Part shown: positions 1 to 12,095 of the stretch, one piece after another
How positions within the stretch are numbered: the first letter of the stretch is position 1
Layout of the letters: the number at the start of each line of letters is the position of its first letter
Assembly: GCA_021229015.1 (NCBI GenBank)
Contig: CM037792.1
Span: 36,453,398 to 36,517,397 of the forward strand
DNA from: Solen grandis
Taxonomy: Eukaryota > Mollusca > Bivalvia > Adapedonta > Solenidae
Length of the DNA stretch: 64,000 nucleotides
Direction of reading: 5' to 3'
Program-made: the position numbers and the translations under genes
The notes under the pieces: model-generated
Told to the model about the DNA's origin: nothing
Seen by the model: only the letters and a program-made list of their open reading frames with translations
The model's database searches: none

Positions 1-192
1 AACATTATATTGTCATTGATTTAATGCCTGTGTGAATAACTTATCATTTGAACGAAAATCGAATTACAGGGGAAATAGAATAATTAATTTAAAATACTTC
101 AAACATGCAATTTCTTTCCAAGTGGCGCTGGTTGTCAATGTGTCTGTCGATATTATCAAACCGCTCTGGATTGTTCGCAAATGCTCCAGTTA

Positions 193-262
193 ATGAATTC
201 TATGTCCTTGATTTTAAGTTCTAACTTCAAAATGAATTCTATGTCCTTGATTTTAAGTTCTA
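193..262 (+). repeat. Short direct duplication, two copies of ~30 bp
   Basis: The block beginning AATGAATTCTATGTCCTTGA occurs at about 193-222 and again at about 231-261, separated by a few bases. The copies are essentially identical, which suggests a recent local duplication. Confidence 0.8.
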
Positions 263-864
263 GAGTCAATGTCTAAGTTTTTAAGTTATATTTTCGTAAT
301 TTTAAGCAACGTGTTGTACTTATTTGATTTAAATTTGATTGAACTGCCTTTGATGCTGGGGCACGGTTCTCATGGGTATTGCTTAGCCTAAACTGATATG
401 CAGACCTGGGCTAGGGTGGTTTGGGAATAAATTCCCCTCGGAAAACTTTTTTTCTATGATGCACTTAAATTAAATGCCTGTACCGGCACCTTTTGAATGC
501 ATTTTTAATTTCTTGAAAATACATTTCCCCAAAATAATGTGCAAGAGCGGGCTTTAGGGAGCTACAACAATGGTAATCCAAGGTTCGATACATGGCCTGC
601 TTCATTTTTTTTAGTGATGTAGCATCGGAAATTAGCAGCAAAAATCGTTTGTTCGCTGATAATACTAATATATATGTTATTGCTTTGAACGTATAAGTAA
701 CTTATAACTTATTGCCTGACATTGCTAAAATATCCAACCGGGGTGATAAATGATTGTTATCTTTAACCCTTCCTAATTTTGTGTGTGCATTGATAATCAG
801 CTGGAGAGGTGCGTGTCATAAATTTCACTTGAGTTGTCTCAAGGATGGCAGAGTTATTGCCCTG

Positions 865-1112
865 GTCCCATTTTTTTAAGTATCTTCTTTTGTTTATTTT
901 TTTTCTGGAACATAACTCGAAAATTATACAAGGTATTGACTTGAAACTTAAAATGTAAACATGTGGCGACTAGGACATGTGCAGTGTCCAAGAACTGTAA
1001 CTCTACCTGGTACCTTTTTTTTTAAATATCTTCCTTTGTTAAATTGTTTGATTTTTTTCTTGTCCCGTACATAACTCGAATATTTTACATGGTATTTACT
1101 TGAAACTTAAAA
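865..1112 (+). repeat. Dispersed repeat, two tandem-like ~145-bp units
   Basis: Two diverged units share the motifs TCTTC(T/C)TTTGTT, ACATAACTCGAA and TTACTTGAAACTTAAAA in the same order. They are offset by about 145 bp. The style resembles the satellite at 12960-14910, where a cue like 'gagttatggccc' is followed by a 'ttgaattcaa' type block, but the sequence is different. Confidence 0.6.
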
Positions 1113-2526
1113 TTATCGTAACTATGATTCTCGATGCACTTTAAATAAAGTCTTTACTTACTCATTACTTACTATCATAATCTATATACTATGTATACAG
1201 ATTCTTATCTATGCTATGCCTGGAGTCTGGTTTCTCCTGTATCAAAACGGGTGTATTAATCACCTTCAGTGATAGCTCTAGTTGTCACTGATCCTTAATT
1301 TCAGAATTGCCGCCTCCATCTTGATTGTTATTTACTAATTTAAATGAAGACAAGAACAAAAAAAAAAAACTATGTCAGCAAAATTCTTATTATGCACTAG
1401 ATTATAAGATTGATAGACAAAATCATTGAGGTAGGTAAAGCGTATTCACTGACATTTACATTGAAGTTCCTATTTCAAACTTCAAACTTGAGCAGTATTT
1501 CGGTCGTCATTTATTTAAGAGCCTCAGGAAAAGAATGGTCGAGGAGTAAAGTAGGGTCTGTCGGGTAACCAGAAACAAGACATCTTCACAAAAGAAATGA
1601 GACAATGTTACATGTATGCTTGCACTTCTCATTTACTTTGTATCATTTGGTAGTTTGCACCTTGGTCTTAACATACTGGCATATTATAGTCATTGAGCAC
1701 AAATCATTTAGCATTACACACTTGACATTTAAAACCGCCTAAAAGAAATGCAATAGGCATCATTGAAAAGTATACATACATGCAAGCACGTGTCATTTTT
1801 CATAAAGCATTCGGAAGTAAGCATGTTGCAATATTTACATAAAAAATCTTCCATACTACTTTATTCGTTTAAGGTCATTTACTGGAGTCAACACATACAC
1901 AGTGCACACAAATAACCTTTAAAGTGGCAGCAAGAGAAGGGTGGAACATTTAAAGTGCCGTAAAGGCATAAAAATGTTTACTTTCTAATTATGATTGATA
2001 TTTAGTGTCATGGTAAGGTGTAAAAAAATGTCTTCTTTCTGGATACCCGACTGACCCATTATTTTTACATAAATAATCTTCCATAAACTAGGATCGAAAA
2101 TTCTATTTAGATCCACTATAATACATAGACTAGTACAATCTGAACGCTTAGCTATCATTTACAAAAGCTGTTTTTATTTTCTCACACTGGAATAGTCTAA
2201 CAATTTACAAAATCTGGATTAATCTCTGCATGCGTCAACTATGTATTAAAAAACAGTGAAATCAAATATAAGAAAGATATAATGAACTTAAAGAATATAG
2301 CACAAAGCAACAAGATTTTTTCAATTCCAAAAAATGTGGAGTTGCAGAATGAAGGGAGTCTTGGGTTTATGTACCCATAGCAGACGTCCACAGCTCCGCA
2401 ACTTGAAACTGTGATCCATAGAAAAAACATGTGAGACCCAACACACTATGTCGTCTGTAGTGCGATCATGTTCCTATAAACTGCTTAACTTGCTCTGAGT
2501 TTTGTGGCTTCGTTCAGCCTAGATTT

Positions 2527-2830
2527 TTGGGGATATGGGTGGGGTCTGGTCTTACAACTTCTTTGCTTATTACGCGTCCAAGAGAGACTTCCTCTGTTTG
2601 CACTAGGTGGCATTTGTCTGGTTTGAGGTTAAGATTTACCTGTTCTACTCTAGCCAAAATCTTGTCTACTCGTCTATTCTTTTAAATGTATTACTGTAGA
2701 CTATAATGTCATCTATAATGTCAAGCAAGCCTCCTTGCAATGTTAGCTCCATTGTTTTTGGAAAGAACTTGCAATGTTTTTCAATCCAAATGGCATTCCT
2801 ACTGACCAAACCTGCATACAAATGCATTCG
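2527..2830 (-). pseudogene. Ty3/gypsy reverse transcriptase fragment (inverted)
   Basis: Read on the minus strand, the segment gives the C-terminal part of a retroviral-type reverse transcriptase. There is a degenerate stretch equivalent to the 'GLxNAPxxFxxxME' region, then the catalytic palm motif as DIIDDIIVYS, where family members have YIDDIIV(Y/F)S. After a frameshift near 2675 comes the thumb region with LKPDKCHLVQTE and a GRVIS-type segment. In the family this enzyme copies element RNA into DNA. The N-terminal fingers are absent and at least one frameshift breaks it. It abuts the oppositely oriented RNase H piece at about 2815-2850, which marks the rearrangement breakpoint. Confidence 0.8.
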
Positions 2831-2849
2831 TTGTGATGTCTTCTTTCTT

Positions 2850-4840
2850 AAGAGAGATTTGAAAATAGCCTCATTTGATGCTATTGTTGAGAAGCTTTGT
2901 TCTGCCCCTGTTTTAACCTTTGCCGACTTCACCAAGCCTTTTGTGCTACATATTGATGTCAGTTCTTTGGGATTTGGTGCTGTGTTGCACCAGGAGGTAA
3001 ATGGTGTGGAAAGGGTTGTAGCCTATGCCAGTCGTGGTTTGAGACCAAATGAAAAAAGTTATCCTGCTCACAAGCTTGATTTTTTGTCCCTTAAATGGGC
3101 AGTGGTTGATAAATTTTATGATTACCTTTATGGCAATAGCTTCAAGGTGCGCACGGATAATAATCCTCTGACTTATGCTTTTACAACAGCTAAGTTAGAT
3201 GCAATGTCTCACCGCTGGTTATCGGCACTATCTGCTCTCAATTTTTCTATCCATTATCGTTCCAAACTTCGGACTCTGGGACTGTTCTTTTCCCAGATGT
3301 AATCAGTCCATTATTCCAGCACATTAAGTGGCAGTTGAGCGGTTTCCTGTTGTAGAATATCTGTCTCTCTTCCAAAAATCTGTTAAGGTGTCTCAGGAGG
3401 AAGAATCCACGTCAGGTTTTCCTCTTTATTCTGTCGTCTGGCCATTTGAACATACTAGGGACCCTACAATCCAAAGAGTGATGGAGATTCTGCAGCAGGG
3501 ACGTAGGTTGACCACACGTCAAATTACCCTAGAGCCTGAACCGGTTCGCCAATTTCTGAGAGAGAGAAGGAAGCTTTATCTATAGCTGAGGGAGTTTTCT
3601 ACCGTCACGGGAAGAGCAGTAGTTACCCGGTTCGCAAGCTTGTGGTCCCAAGTGCTTTCCATGATGTCATTTTTCTGGGTTGCATGAAGAAGCTGGTCAC
3701 CAGGGTAGGGATCGTTCTTGTTCTTTAGTGCGTTCTCGATTATTTTTTTTGGCCAGACATGGAAGCCTTTATAGAGCATCGTATAAAAACCTGTCCCAAA
3801 TGTATATGCAGGAAAACTCCAGAGAGAAAAGCCACTGGGCTTGTATCTGTCCAGTCGACTTACCCGCTGGTGTTGGTCTGCATAGACTATCTAACCCTTG
3901 ACATGTCTCAAGGTGGTTTTGAGCATGTTCTCATTATTACCGATCATTTTACTCGGAATGCACAGACCATACCGACCAAAAACGAGACTTCTCGAACCAC
4001 CGCCAAAGCCTTGTTTGACAACTTCTTTTGTCACTATGGATTCCCCTCCCGGATCCATAGTGACCAGGGGCGAAATTTTGAAAGTGCGGTCATACAAGAA
4101 CTCTGTGCACTTTGCAATATACAGAAAAGCTGGACAACGCCCTACCATCCCCAGGGGAATGGGATGGCCGAGAGGTTCAATCAGGCTCTTATGACTATGA
4201 TTGGTACCCTGGAGGAAGATCAAAAGAGGAATTAGAAGGCTCATTTCCCAGGCATTGTACTGGCCTAACGTCATTCTTTCTGATGTTTGGTAGACATCCT
4301 CGCTTGGCCGCGGATGCCTTTTTGGGTGTGAAGCCAGACAATTCCGCCGCTTCCACTCATTCACTGGGGGTCTGAGAGACCGTTTCAGCTTTGCTTATAA
4401 GGTTGCTGCACGTGAGTAACGTCGTCAGGCTCGACGCCATAAAAGGCGTTATGATCTCCTGCGCAAAGTTGGGCTGAAAGGTCGGCACAATCTGGCTGAC
4501 AGGTGAAATGATGTCATTTATATTGTCGTAGAACAACCCAACCCAGACATCCCTGTTTTCCGAGTGCGAAAGGAATTTTCTAGAGGTTCTTTTCGCACGG
4601 TACATAGAAATCTTATGTTACCTTGTTCTTCTCTACCAGTCAAAGAGAAAACTGTAGAGGTGAGTGACAGCTCTGTTTTACCAGTTTCAAGGCCCCAATT
4701 CAAGGTTGAAACAGTACCAAAATATCTATGTCCGCTGCGTCGACTAGATCCGCTGGCAAAACCGTTTGTTCCTCGCCGTTCAGCTCGTGTTTGTAGGAAA
4801 CCAAACACATTAAACTCACAGGACTGGGTAACATAATGCA
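2850..4840 (+). pseudogene. Ty3/gypsy RNase H - integrase - pol C-terminus, broken
   Basis: The domain order is that of Ty3/gypsy pol. RNase H (2850-3280) shows an acidic residue in LHIDVSS, a YASRGLRPNEKSYPAHKLDF block and the DNNPL motif; the usual glutamate of 'HKLEF' is aspartate here. A linker lies at 3328-3585. The integrase zinc-binding region (3680-3830) keeps H-x-GHQG and CPKC. The integrase core (3840-4235) keeps all three acidic positions, in CIDYL, HSDQGRNFES and GMAERFNQAL. The pol C-terminus (4240-4836) has the IVVEQPNPDIPVF and RTVHRNLMLPCS motifs that precede the end of pol in many animal copies. Several frameshifts and stops separate these blocks, for example near 3300, 3590, 3750, 4235 and 4420, so no functional protein can be made. 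Confidence 0.9.
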
Positions 4841-5031
4841 AGCTTTTAGTACTATTCTGTTTAACATGGGAGTTACAAGATCTCTTTCTTTCAAATCGAA
4901 ATTTAATAATTATTGTTTTTGTTAATGTTATTTAGCTTGCGTTATCCATATAAGAGCCTTCCTCTGCACTATTGTTCTGCTTTTATGCTGAACATGTTTT
5001 TCTATATTCTCTGCTTGACTTATATTTCCGT

Positions 5032-5512
5032 TTACTGATGATTTTCTACTTCTGTTGGGAAATGATTCAGGATTCTTACTTTTGACGCTGCTGACCCATT
5101 TGAATAGACCAAATTTGTGGACATCATAAGCGTATAATTTTGTCTGAACTCATCAGAAGGTTCGACAGGATACTCAGATTGCTTTTGGTTATCATTTCCT
5201 TCACCTACCAGTGCCTCCGTCTGAGCTGATATTTTGATGGCATCGGCAATGACTACTTTGCGGGGTGTTCTTCTGAGTCGCGTACTGATATCATGGTTTT
5301 TCCATACCACCAAGCAAGCATAATGATTTTTTATTGAGGACCAAATATGCTGGACCAAATTTGTGCATTACCAATGTGTCATAGCCTAACAAAGCACCAT
5401 CATCAATATCAGCGATAAGTACTTCAGTCTGAAGATTCAGTTCCCCAAGTTTCCTTGCCTTGGTCACTAATGACTTTGAAAGATATGTGCGATCTCTTAA
5501 ATTGCCATACAT
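5032..5512 (-). pseudogene. Ty3/gypsy protease and PR-RT linker fragment
   Basis: Minus-strand translation gives a retropepsin-like C-terminal part with TEVLIADIDDGALLGYDTL, matching the 'ADIxxDGILGLDFL' block that follows the active site in these proteases. After a frameshift near 5290-5358 comes a linker with RKVVIADAIKISAQTEALV and later SKVRILNHFPTEVENHQ, which precede RT in metazoan Ty3/gypsy pol. The catalytic Asp-Thr/Ser-Gly was not found, so the N-terminus is missing. The orientation agrees with the RT piece at 2527-2830 and opposes the RNase H-integrase block between them. Confidence 0.7.
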
Positions 5513-5750
5513 TCAAAATGACAAAATGTTTTTTGCGACGCTTTTATCGACCGCTAAATCACAGTTTGGCCTTCAACAGACTCTTCTATATATTATACTC
5601 CCTTCTCCCTTCTTGTTTCACTTATTGCTGATATCTGCTATCTTAATTTTGGTTGGCTGGAGGAGGAGCTAATCCAACTTGTCCTCCTCATTCCATTTGA
5701 ATCACTGCGAAATGGCTTCAACCGTGTTGCCCATGTCGCCCAATCCTCTT

Positions 5751-5754
<4 letters not shown>

Positions 5755-5791
<37 letters not shown>
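5755..5791 (+). repeat. (TG)n microsatellite
   Basis: About 18 uninterrupted TG dinucleotides lie just downstream of the Ty3/gypsy remnant. Confidence 0.98.
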
Positions 5792-5794
<3 letters not shown>

Positions 5795-5799
5795 CCCAA

Positions 5800-8700
5800 G
5801 AACTCTCATTAAAGTACTATAAGCCTACTCACTTTACGACGACACTAAGTCCTCCAAGTGATCAATCATAATGACCGTTCCTGCAAAATGATATAATATT
5901 CTGTCCATTGGTTTCATAGTAGGAGAATTAAGAGATATGATAACTCAATGTTTTTAACACAGCATTTGTCTAATGCCCTTCGAAATTATACCTAGACATT
6001 TGTGTAATTTAAATTTATTTGGCTTTCTGCCAGTGCTTGAAAATGTCCGAGTGTCGGTTTCATAACTCATTTTGTTAGTGCATCTTTTACTGCATGTGTA
6101 TAAACTGAAGGCCGTGTTTTTCACATATCAATAATTTGAACATTATTGGTAGTAGGTCACCCAAAATCCATATGTGTCCAAACATTTTGAAATCAGGCCC
6201 GTATTTTCTACTTAAACGATTTTTTTCCTTTAGGTTGCCATGGCAGCAAGAATTTCGCATGGAATATTTTTATTAACAGCTTTGAAAGGGAATCACTAAA
6301 GGACGGTCCTGTAAAGTTTCATCAGTATTGGCCAAGCAGTTATGGAAGTTGATGCCGAATGTACGACCACAATGTGTTCAGGTGGGCGTTAAAGACACCA
6401 CCAGCAACAACACTGAAAACAAATAGGGAGTAGTTTGTATTTTGTTATGAAAATGGAGATACAATGTTCAATAAGCCAAGAAAAAAGAGCATACTATTTC
6501 TTCATTTAAAATGTTGCCTTTCTGCATTTTGAACTTTGACCGGCCATTTTCTTTTCCGTAACAGAAATGTAAAATGAGTCGGGTAACGAACACAGGCGCC
6601 GTAGATGTTAGCCAACGTAGACGTTAAATCATTTTCCATTTTTATCCATAAAAGAAAAAAAGGTAGTTAAAATTCAACAAGCAGAAATGTTACCTTTTAA
6701 AATAAAGTAATACAATGACCTATTCCTGTATTATTTAGCCATTATATCACCATTTTCATAAACAAATATTTTTACGTGCAAGTTACCCGCAAAATAATTG
6801 CATTGTAACACATTGTTAGACGATAGTATGCTTAACCTTGAGGAAGGCCGTTGAAAGAAAAGAAATCACTTATTTTGAGTTGCACTATTTTATCCAAAGT
6901 TTCAGATGTGTTTGTACTTTGCGACATGTAGGTGTCATTCTACATATAAATTGCTAACGATAGAGTCAATACATTAATTCTTTAAAATTTACATACCCGT
7001 CAATATGGATCTCAGATGCACTAACCGGAAATATGGTTTCACCTCATGTTAATGCATGGTTTCCACACTCAATTATGAAATATGCAGGTTTTCATTGAGG
7101 TATCAAAGCCTTTCGTACATCAAATGTTTGCCATTGTCACTAACGGAAGTACATGACATCACACGTTGTGATCGAAAGCTAGGGATATGCATCACATTTC
7201 CACATCCAGAAAAGGATTTCACTGACGAATGGACATGGACAGAAGGCCGTTGCAATGTGAGATGAGGAGTGAAATCTAAATACATTTAAATAATTCGAAA
7301 CTCGGATGACGACAATCGCAATTTGACTGTATCTGTCAAATCACGATGGTATAATGAAATCTTCCATGTGTAAGTTATATTGTAACCACGCCATGTGCAT
7401 ATTAAAATATCTGTACTTGTTAGAATCGGCTATTTAGTTCGTAAATCCAAGTTGTGCATACTTGCATGTGCCTGGACTCTCTTAAACTCAGTAATATGAA
7501 ACCCTTATAGACTAGTTGATTATTATTATATCCGTTATTAACGAATATTGAATTATGAGTATATTAATTAAGATTTGGCTGGTGGTCTCAATTGGAGGTG
7601 TTTATGTCATTTCGGAGATAAGATTTATTATGACGTTATGGCATATTTTGTTTTTAGTGTGTCAGGTTCTTTTGATTGCAAGAGAAATGTTTAGAGGTTA
7701 TCACCGACAGTCTGAAGATTGCATACGTCCATTCAAACACTGAGAAGAAGTTTTGTCTCACCAGTGAGACTTGAAGAGCATTTTACCGGAGAACTATATG
7801 GTAATGACTGTTTATTATCAGTTTTAAAAAAAGTGTTTCATATTTTTATGATAAGAAAACAAGCTGGAGTATGTGCAGTATGTGACTGTGTTGCGAGGAA
7901 AAAATGAATTCTGACGATTGGAAGCCCAATTTTCACACATGTGAAAAATGAGGTCCTACAAAGCCCTGCTTTTTCCTTTGCTTATCTAGATGAACTGCTT
8001 ACAAACAGAATCACAAGCGAAACCATATATTTATAATATTTTTGTATAAACTAGGTCAACCACTGACTAACTATTACTATTATTTCAATGTAGCTGTTGG
8101 ATATCTATTAACTATGATAATAATGTCCATGGGAGTTGATGGTGGTTTTTTCTAGAATTTATTTAATGCTTATAAAAATAATAATATATTGAACAAAGGA
8201 TCCGAAATTCGATTTAATGATATAAAAGAACAGAAAACCCCTTATGAAATTGCTGCTGAATCTGTATACAGATGATGATTTTTCATAGAATTAAAAGAAA
8301 TAGACATTACAGTTGAATCATTCCTCGCTCCTATTGAGGGTTGTGAAATTGTTTTTGGCTGACATTTTACCAACAATACTTAGCGCTTAGTAAACATATA
8401 CTTATGGGCGAATTTCACGTTTCTTGTTTTCTCAAATTCAAATACACAAATACTTCATTTCTTAACAATCATTGTTAGTTATTAAGGAAGTAAATCACGA
8501 CAGCTTAGTAACATATTTGCGAATATTCTATAAAATAAGAACGGTGAAATTCATTTCTACCTATATCAAGATCACATGTATAAATATTACATTTCACTAA
8601 TTTTCCATAACGATGCTCGATTATAATGGGTTTGCTACCATGGACACTAAAAATCGCGTCATAGCGAGGCTATCGTGTACTTAGCGCAAATCGTTGGTGG

Positions 8701-10390
8701 ATTTAGAATCAGGTTTATAATGCAGTGTAATGAATAGCACTGATTCTGTTTATAATGACAATATTTAATGTGATGAATTTCTATTATATAACTGCATTTT
8801 AAGTTGTTTAATCCCATGAACGTAATGCACGTGCTAAAAGAAATGAATGAATATATATGCATTTTGTAATCGCAATTCAATTTGAAGGGTGGGTGTGGGT
8901 AAACGTTATACGGTCATGTATTGTATTCAGTAGTTTTCTTCGTTGAAATTTATAAGTATAGAATACTCACTCAGCGAATTTAAGTCGCTGTGTCATTTCG
9001 TTCACAATTCTTACAGATCATTACGCTCAGCATTCAAATAAATATTTGATAATACAAGACGCTCAGTGGCACAAGTACATTCTGGAAACAAAACCATGTC
9101 ACGGGTATTTGCGGAAATGCGTTCGCCATTATCGGAAAGGTCCGTTGGTTATTAATTATGCATCCAGACCTTGAGTTTATGGGGCAAAATATTACCCATA
9201 CAAAATTGCTGAACAACATGCTGACAACGACGAAAATTGCGATTATTTCCAAAAGCTTTCTACTTTCTTTTTTGATCACCCATTATGATGACGTAACTCT
9301 TTTTTTATTACGCTGCATTTCATTGGCTGACAATCTCCGGTTTTCCAACCAAATCCCGTGTACTAGATAGAATGTATTTATAAACCAGTGACATAAAAAA
9401 AATGGTTGTTTGAAAGTGAAAGTTGATTTTTTTAAATGATCACAAATATCAAGAGTGCTATACCGTGTAGGACGAAATGGACATAAGATATTGAAATGTT
9501 TTTGGAACTTAATCAATCTGGTTCGGTAAACTCTGCGAAATATGTGTGTAAATTGCTGCTTACACGTGACTATTCCTGTTACGATTGAAAAATGGCAGTG
9601 TTTTTGAGACAAAATGACTCAGTGGTGAGAAAAGGATGTATCAGAGTTGGATTTTTCTTGTGTTTTTCTTGGTGGTGGATGCCTTGGTTTGTGTCAGGAC
9701 CTGAAAATATTCCCAATCACTGTTTTTGTTTGTGATCAGACCGTCGGAAGATCACCGGTATCGAAATTCGCCCTCGATGAATTCCATCCCTTGTTTATAT
9801 AATATAGACACTAACCACTTTTTTTCTGGACGGTATTCATTACTGTATATACATTACTGTTATTAAGTACTGTATATTTATTAGTATCTCCAATTAAAAT
9901 GGGTTTTCACTTCCGTTAGCGCATGTGCAAATTGGTAGTGCAGTCGAATGTAAAGCTGTGATTGTAATAATTCTAAGTAACCAATATTTTTCTATGTGAT
10001 TGTTTGGGGGTATCATATACGTGATTTGTGTTTGTTTTAAATAGTTTCGAGTGTAATTGATCATATTTAATAAGTTAATAAGTTATTTGTCAGTAGATGA
10101 TTGTATTTTTATGATGTTTTCATACATATAGGCCATGACCTACTTATCGCTTCGCTCGTCGGTCTGGACATTGCACATTTCATGTCTTCTGTATTGAGCT
10201 TATAATTATACATTATGATAGGAGTTTTATTATTAAATGATGGGTGGGATAAGTAATGCGTAATGTTTATCTTGTTAATATGTAAACGTAATACAAAGAA
10301 CGCTAGGTGTAGTTTATACAGAAAAATTGTATCTGTAGTGCTGCTGTTTTGATACAGTAATTACCTATACATAGCCTTATTTGCACCCTC
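5800..10390. other. Gene-free stretch
   Basis: Only short AT-rich reading frames (under 110 codons) with no recognisable domains, splice structure or codon bias are present on either strand. I see no RNA gene and no clear mobile element in this 4.6-kb stretch. Confidence 0.55.
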
Positions 10391-10395
10391 GTTAC

Positions 10396-10485
10396 ACGCT
10401 TGTGGAATTAGCTCAATCGGTAAGAGCGTCAATCTGTACTTTTTCCCATCATGAGGTCATGAGTTCTATACCAGCTGGGACCTTT
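10396..10485 (+). repeat. tRNA-like sequence, probable SINE head or tRNA pseudogene
   Basis: An A-box-like block TAGCTCAATCGGTAAGAGCG (10409-10428) is followed about 35 bp later by a degenerate B-box-like GAGTTCTATACC and then a T-run. The acceptor stem does not pair cleanly and the B box departs from GGTTCGANTCC, so a functional tRNA is unlikely. Confidence 0.45.
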
Positions 10486-10808
10486 TTTAATTCTTATTGT
10501 TATATTTTTATAGTTTGTTTTTAGTACTAGTTTTATACATCCAATATTTTGCTTTGCGTTTTTGCCTATACTTTTTTTAATATAAACCAAAAAAAAAAAA
10601 ACTTAAAAAATCGACCTCTCTATGTATAATTTTAATTTAATTCTTAGTTAAAAAAATTGACCACGCTAGTGATTCTTTTACCCATGCATTCTATGTCTTA
10701 AATGTAATGTTTTCGTTGTCAGGATTCAAAGTTTAAATTTCAATGCATCCACAAGATGCATAAAATATATGGACAATGCTACTGAATTGGGGGTCATATT
10801 TTTAAGTA

Positions 10809-10959
10809 TAGTGAGACCCGGTGTAACAGCCCAGATTCCCCCCCCCCCCCCCCCCCCCCAAGTCAGTTTTTTCCTCGGGGAAAAACTGAATAGTCTAGTT
10901 TTTCCCCGGGGAAAAAACTGACTAGTCAGGTTTTTCCCCACCCCGTCAGCTTTCCCCAC

Positions 10960-10991
<32 letters not shown>

Positions 10992-12095
10992 TTAAATTTT
11001 TTTTAAGGTTTCTGAGGTGGGGAAATTCTGGACTAGTCAGTTTTTCCCCCCTGTCTTATATATTGCGTGTGATTGTTGGGAAATTCTGGACCAGTCCCCC
11101 CCCCCCCCCACTATCAATATATTGTTCTTGATGGTGGGGAAATTCTGGACCAATCAGTTTTTTCCCCCTTGTCATGTAGATTGAGCATGAAGTCGGGAAA
11201 ATTCTGGCCTAGTCAGTTTTTTTCCCCCTGTCATTTAGGTTGTATTGATGGTGGGGAAATTCTTAACCAGTCAGTTTACCCCCCCCCCCCTTGCCAATAT
11301 ATTGTGCTTGTTGGTGGGGAAATTCTGGACCAGTCAGTCCCCCCCCCCCCCCCCCCTATCTAATATATTGTTCGTGATGTTATGGAAATTCTGGACCAGT
11401 CAGTTTTTTCCCCTCTATCCAATATATTGTACGTGATGGTGGGGAAATTCTGGACTAGTCAGTTTTCCCCCCTATCTAATATTTCACGTGAGATGGGTGG
11501 GAAATTTTTTCCTAGTCAGTTTTCCCACCCTATCCAGAATTTCCCCATCATCAATATAATCTAAATGACAGGGGAAAAAAGTTGACTAGGCCAGAAATTC
11601 CCCACCATCAAGCACAATATACTGGATGGGGGGGGACTGACTAGGCCAGAATTTCCCCACCACCATGCACAATATATTAGATAGGGGGAAAACTGACTGG
11701 TCCAGAATTTCCCCCCCCCCCCCCCATCTCGCACAATATATTAGATAGGGGGGAAAACTGACTGGTCCAGAATTTCCCCACCATCAATACAATCTAAATG
11801 ACAGGGGGGAAATAACTGACTAGGTCAGAATTTCCCCCACTAGCATGCACATTCTAAATGACAGGGGAGGGGGGAACTGACTGATCCAGATTTTCCCCAC
11901 CATCTCGCACAATCTAAATGACAGGGGGGGAAACTGACTGGTCCAGAATTTCCACACAATCACAAGCAATATTTAAGATAGGGGGAAAACTGACTAGTCC
12001 AGAATTTCCCCACCTCAGAAACCTTAAAAAAATTAAAAAAGAGGGGGGGTGGGGAACTGACTGACTGGGGAAAAACCTGACTGTTACACCGGGAC
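10809..12095. repeat. ~1.25-kb imperfect palindrome of C/G-rich repeats
   Basis: The left arm (10809-11530) is an array of 50-85-bp units. Each has a C-run, an 'aatatattgt' type block, and GGGGAAATTCTGGAC followed by AGTCAGTTTTTCCCC. The right arm (11540-12095) is the reverse complement, with GTCCAGAATTTCCCC and G-runs. The outer ends also pair: GACCCGGTGTAACAG near 10814 against CTGTTACACCGGGAC at 12080, and a block with TTAAGGTTTCTGAGG near 11010 against its complement near 12015. The arms differ by substitutions and unit lengths, so this is not a simple sequencing foldback of one strand. Long C-runs lie at about 10840-10859 and 10961-10985. Confidence 0.9.

Larger units (their letters stand above)
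1..2526. other. Gene-free AT-rich stretch
   Basis: No open reading frame with coding character is visible on either strand. The stretch holds a short direct duplication near 193-262 and two related copies of a dispersed repeat at 840-1110. The rest is AT-rich with homopolymer A and T runs. No RNA gene was recognised. Confidence 0.6.
2527..5512. mobile_element. Scrambled Ty3/gypsy LTR retrotransposon remnant
   Basis: Three pieces of one type of pol polyprotein lie together in incompatible orientations. Reverse transcriptase is on the minus strand (2527-2830), RNase H through integrase and the pol C-terminus on the plus strand (2850-4840), and protease with the post-protease linker on the minus strand (5032-5512). 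A normal Ty3/gypsy element reads PR-RT-RH-IN on one strand. All pieces carry frameshifts or stops, and I could not find LTRs. It is either one element with an internal inversion or two nested or head-to-head copies. It is a dead element. Confidence 0.85.

Noticed and set aside
10396..10485. Functional tRNA gene
   Set aside because: A-box is good but the B box is degenerate and the acceptor arm does not pair; treated as a SINE or pseudogene.
11073..11564. Proline- and Trp/Thr/Ser/Gln-repeating frames
   Set aside because: They arise from C-runs and the GGGGAAATTCTGGAC repeat of the palindrome.
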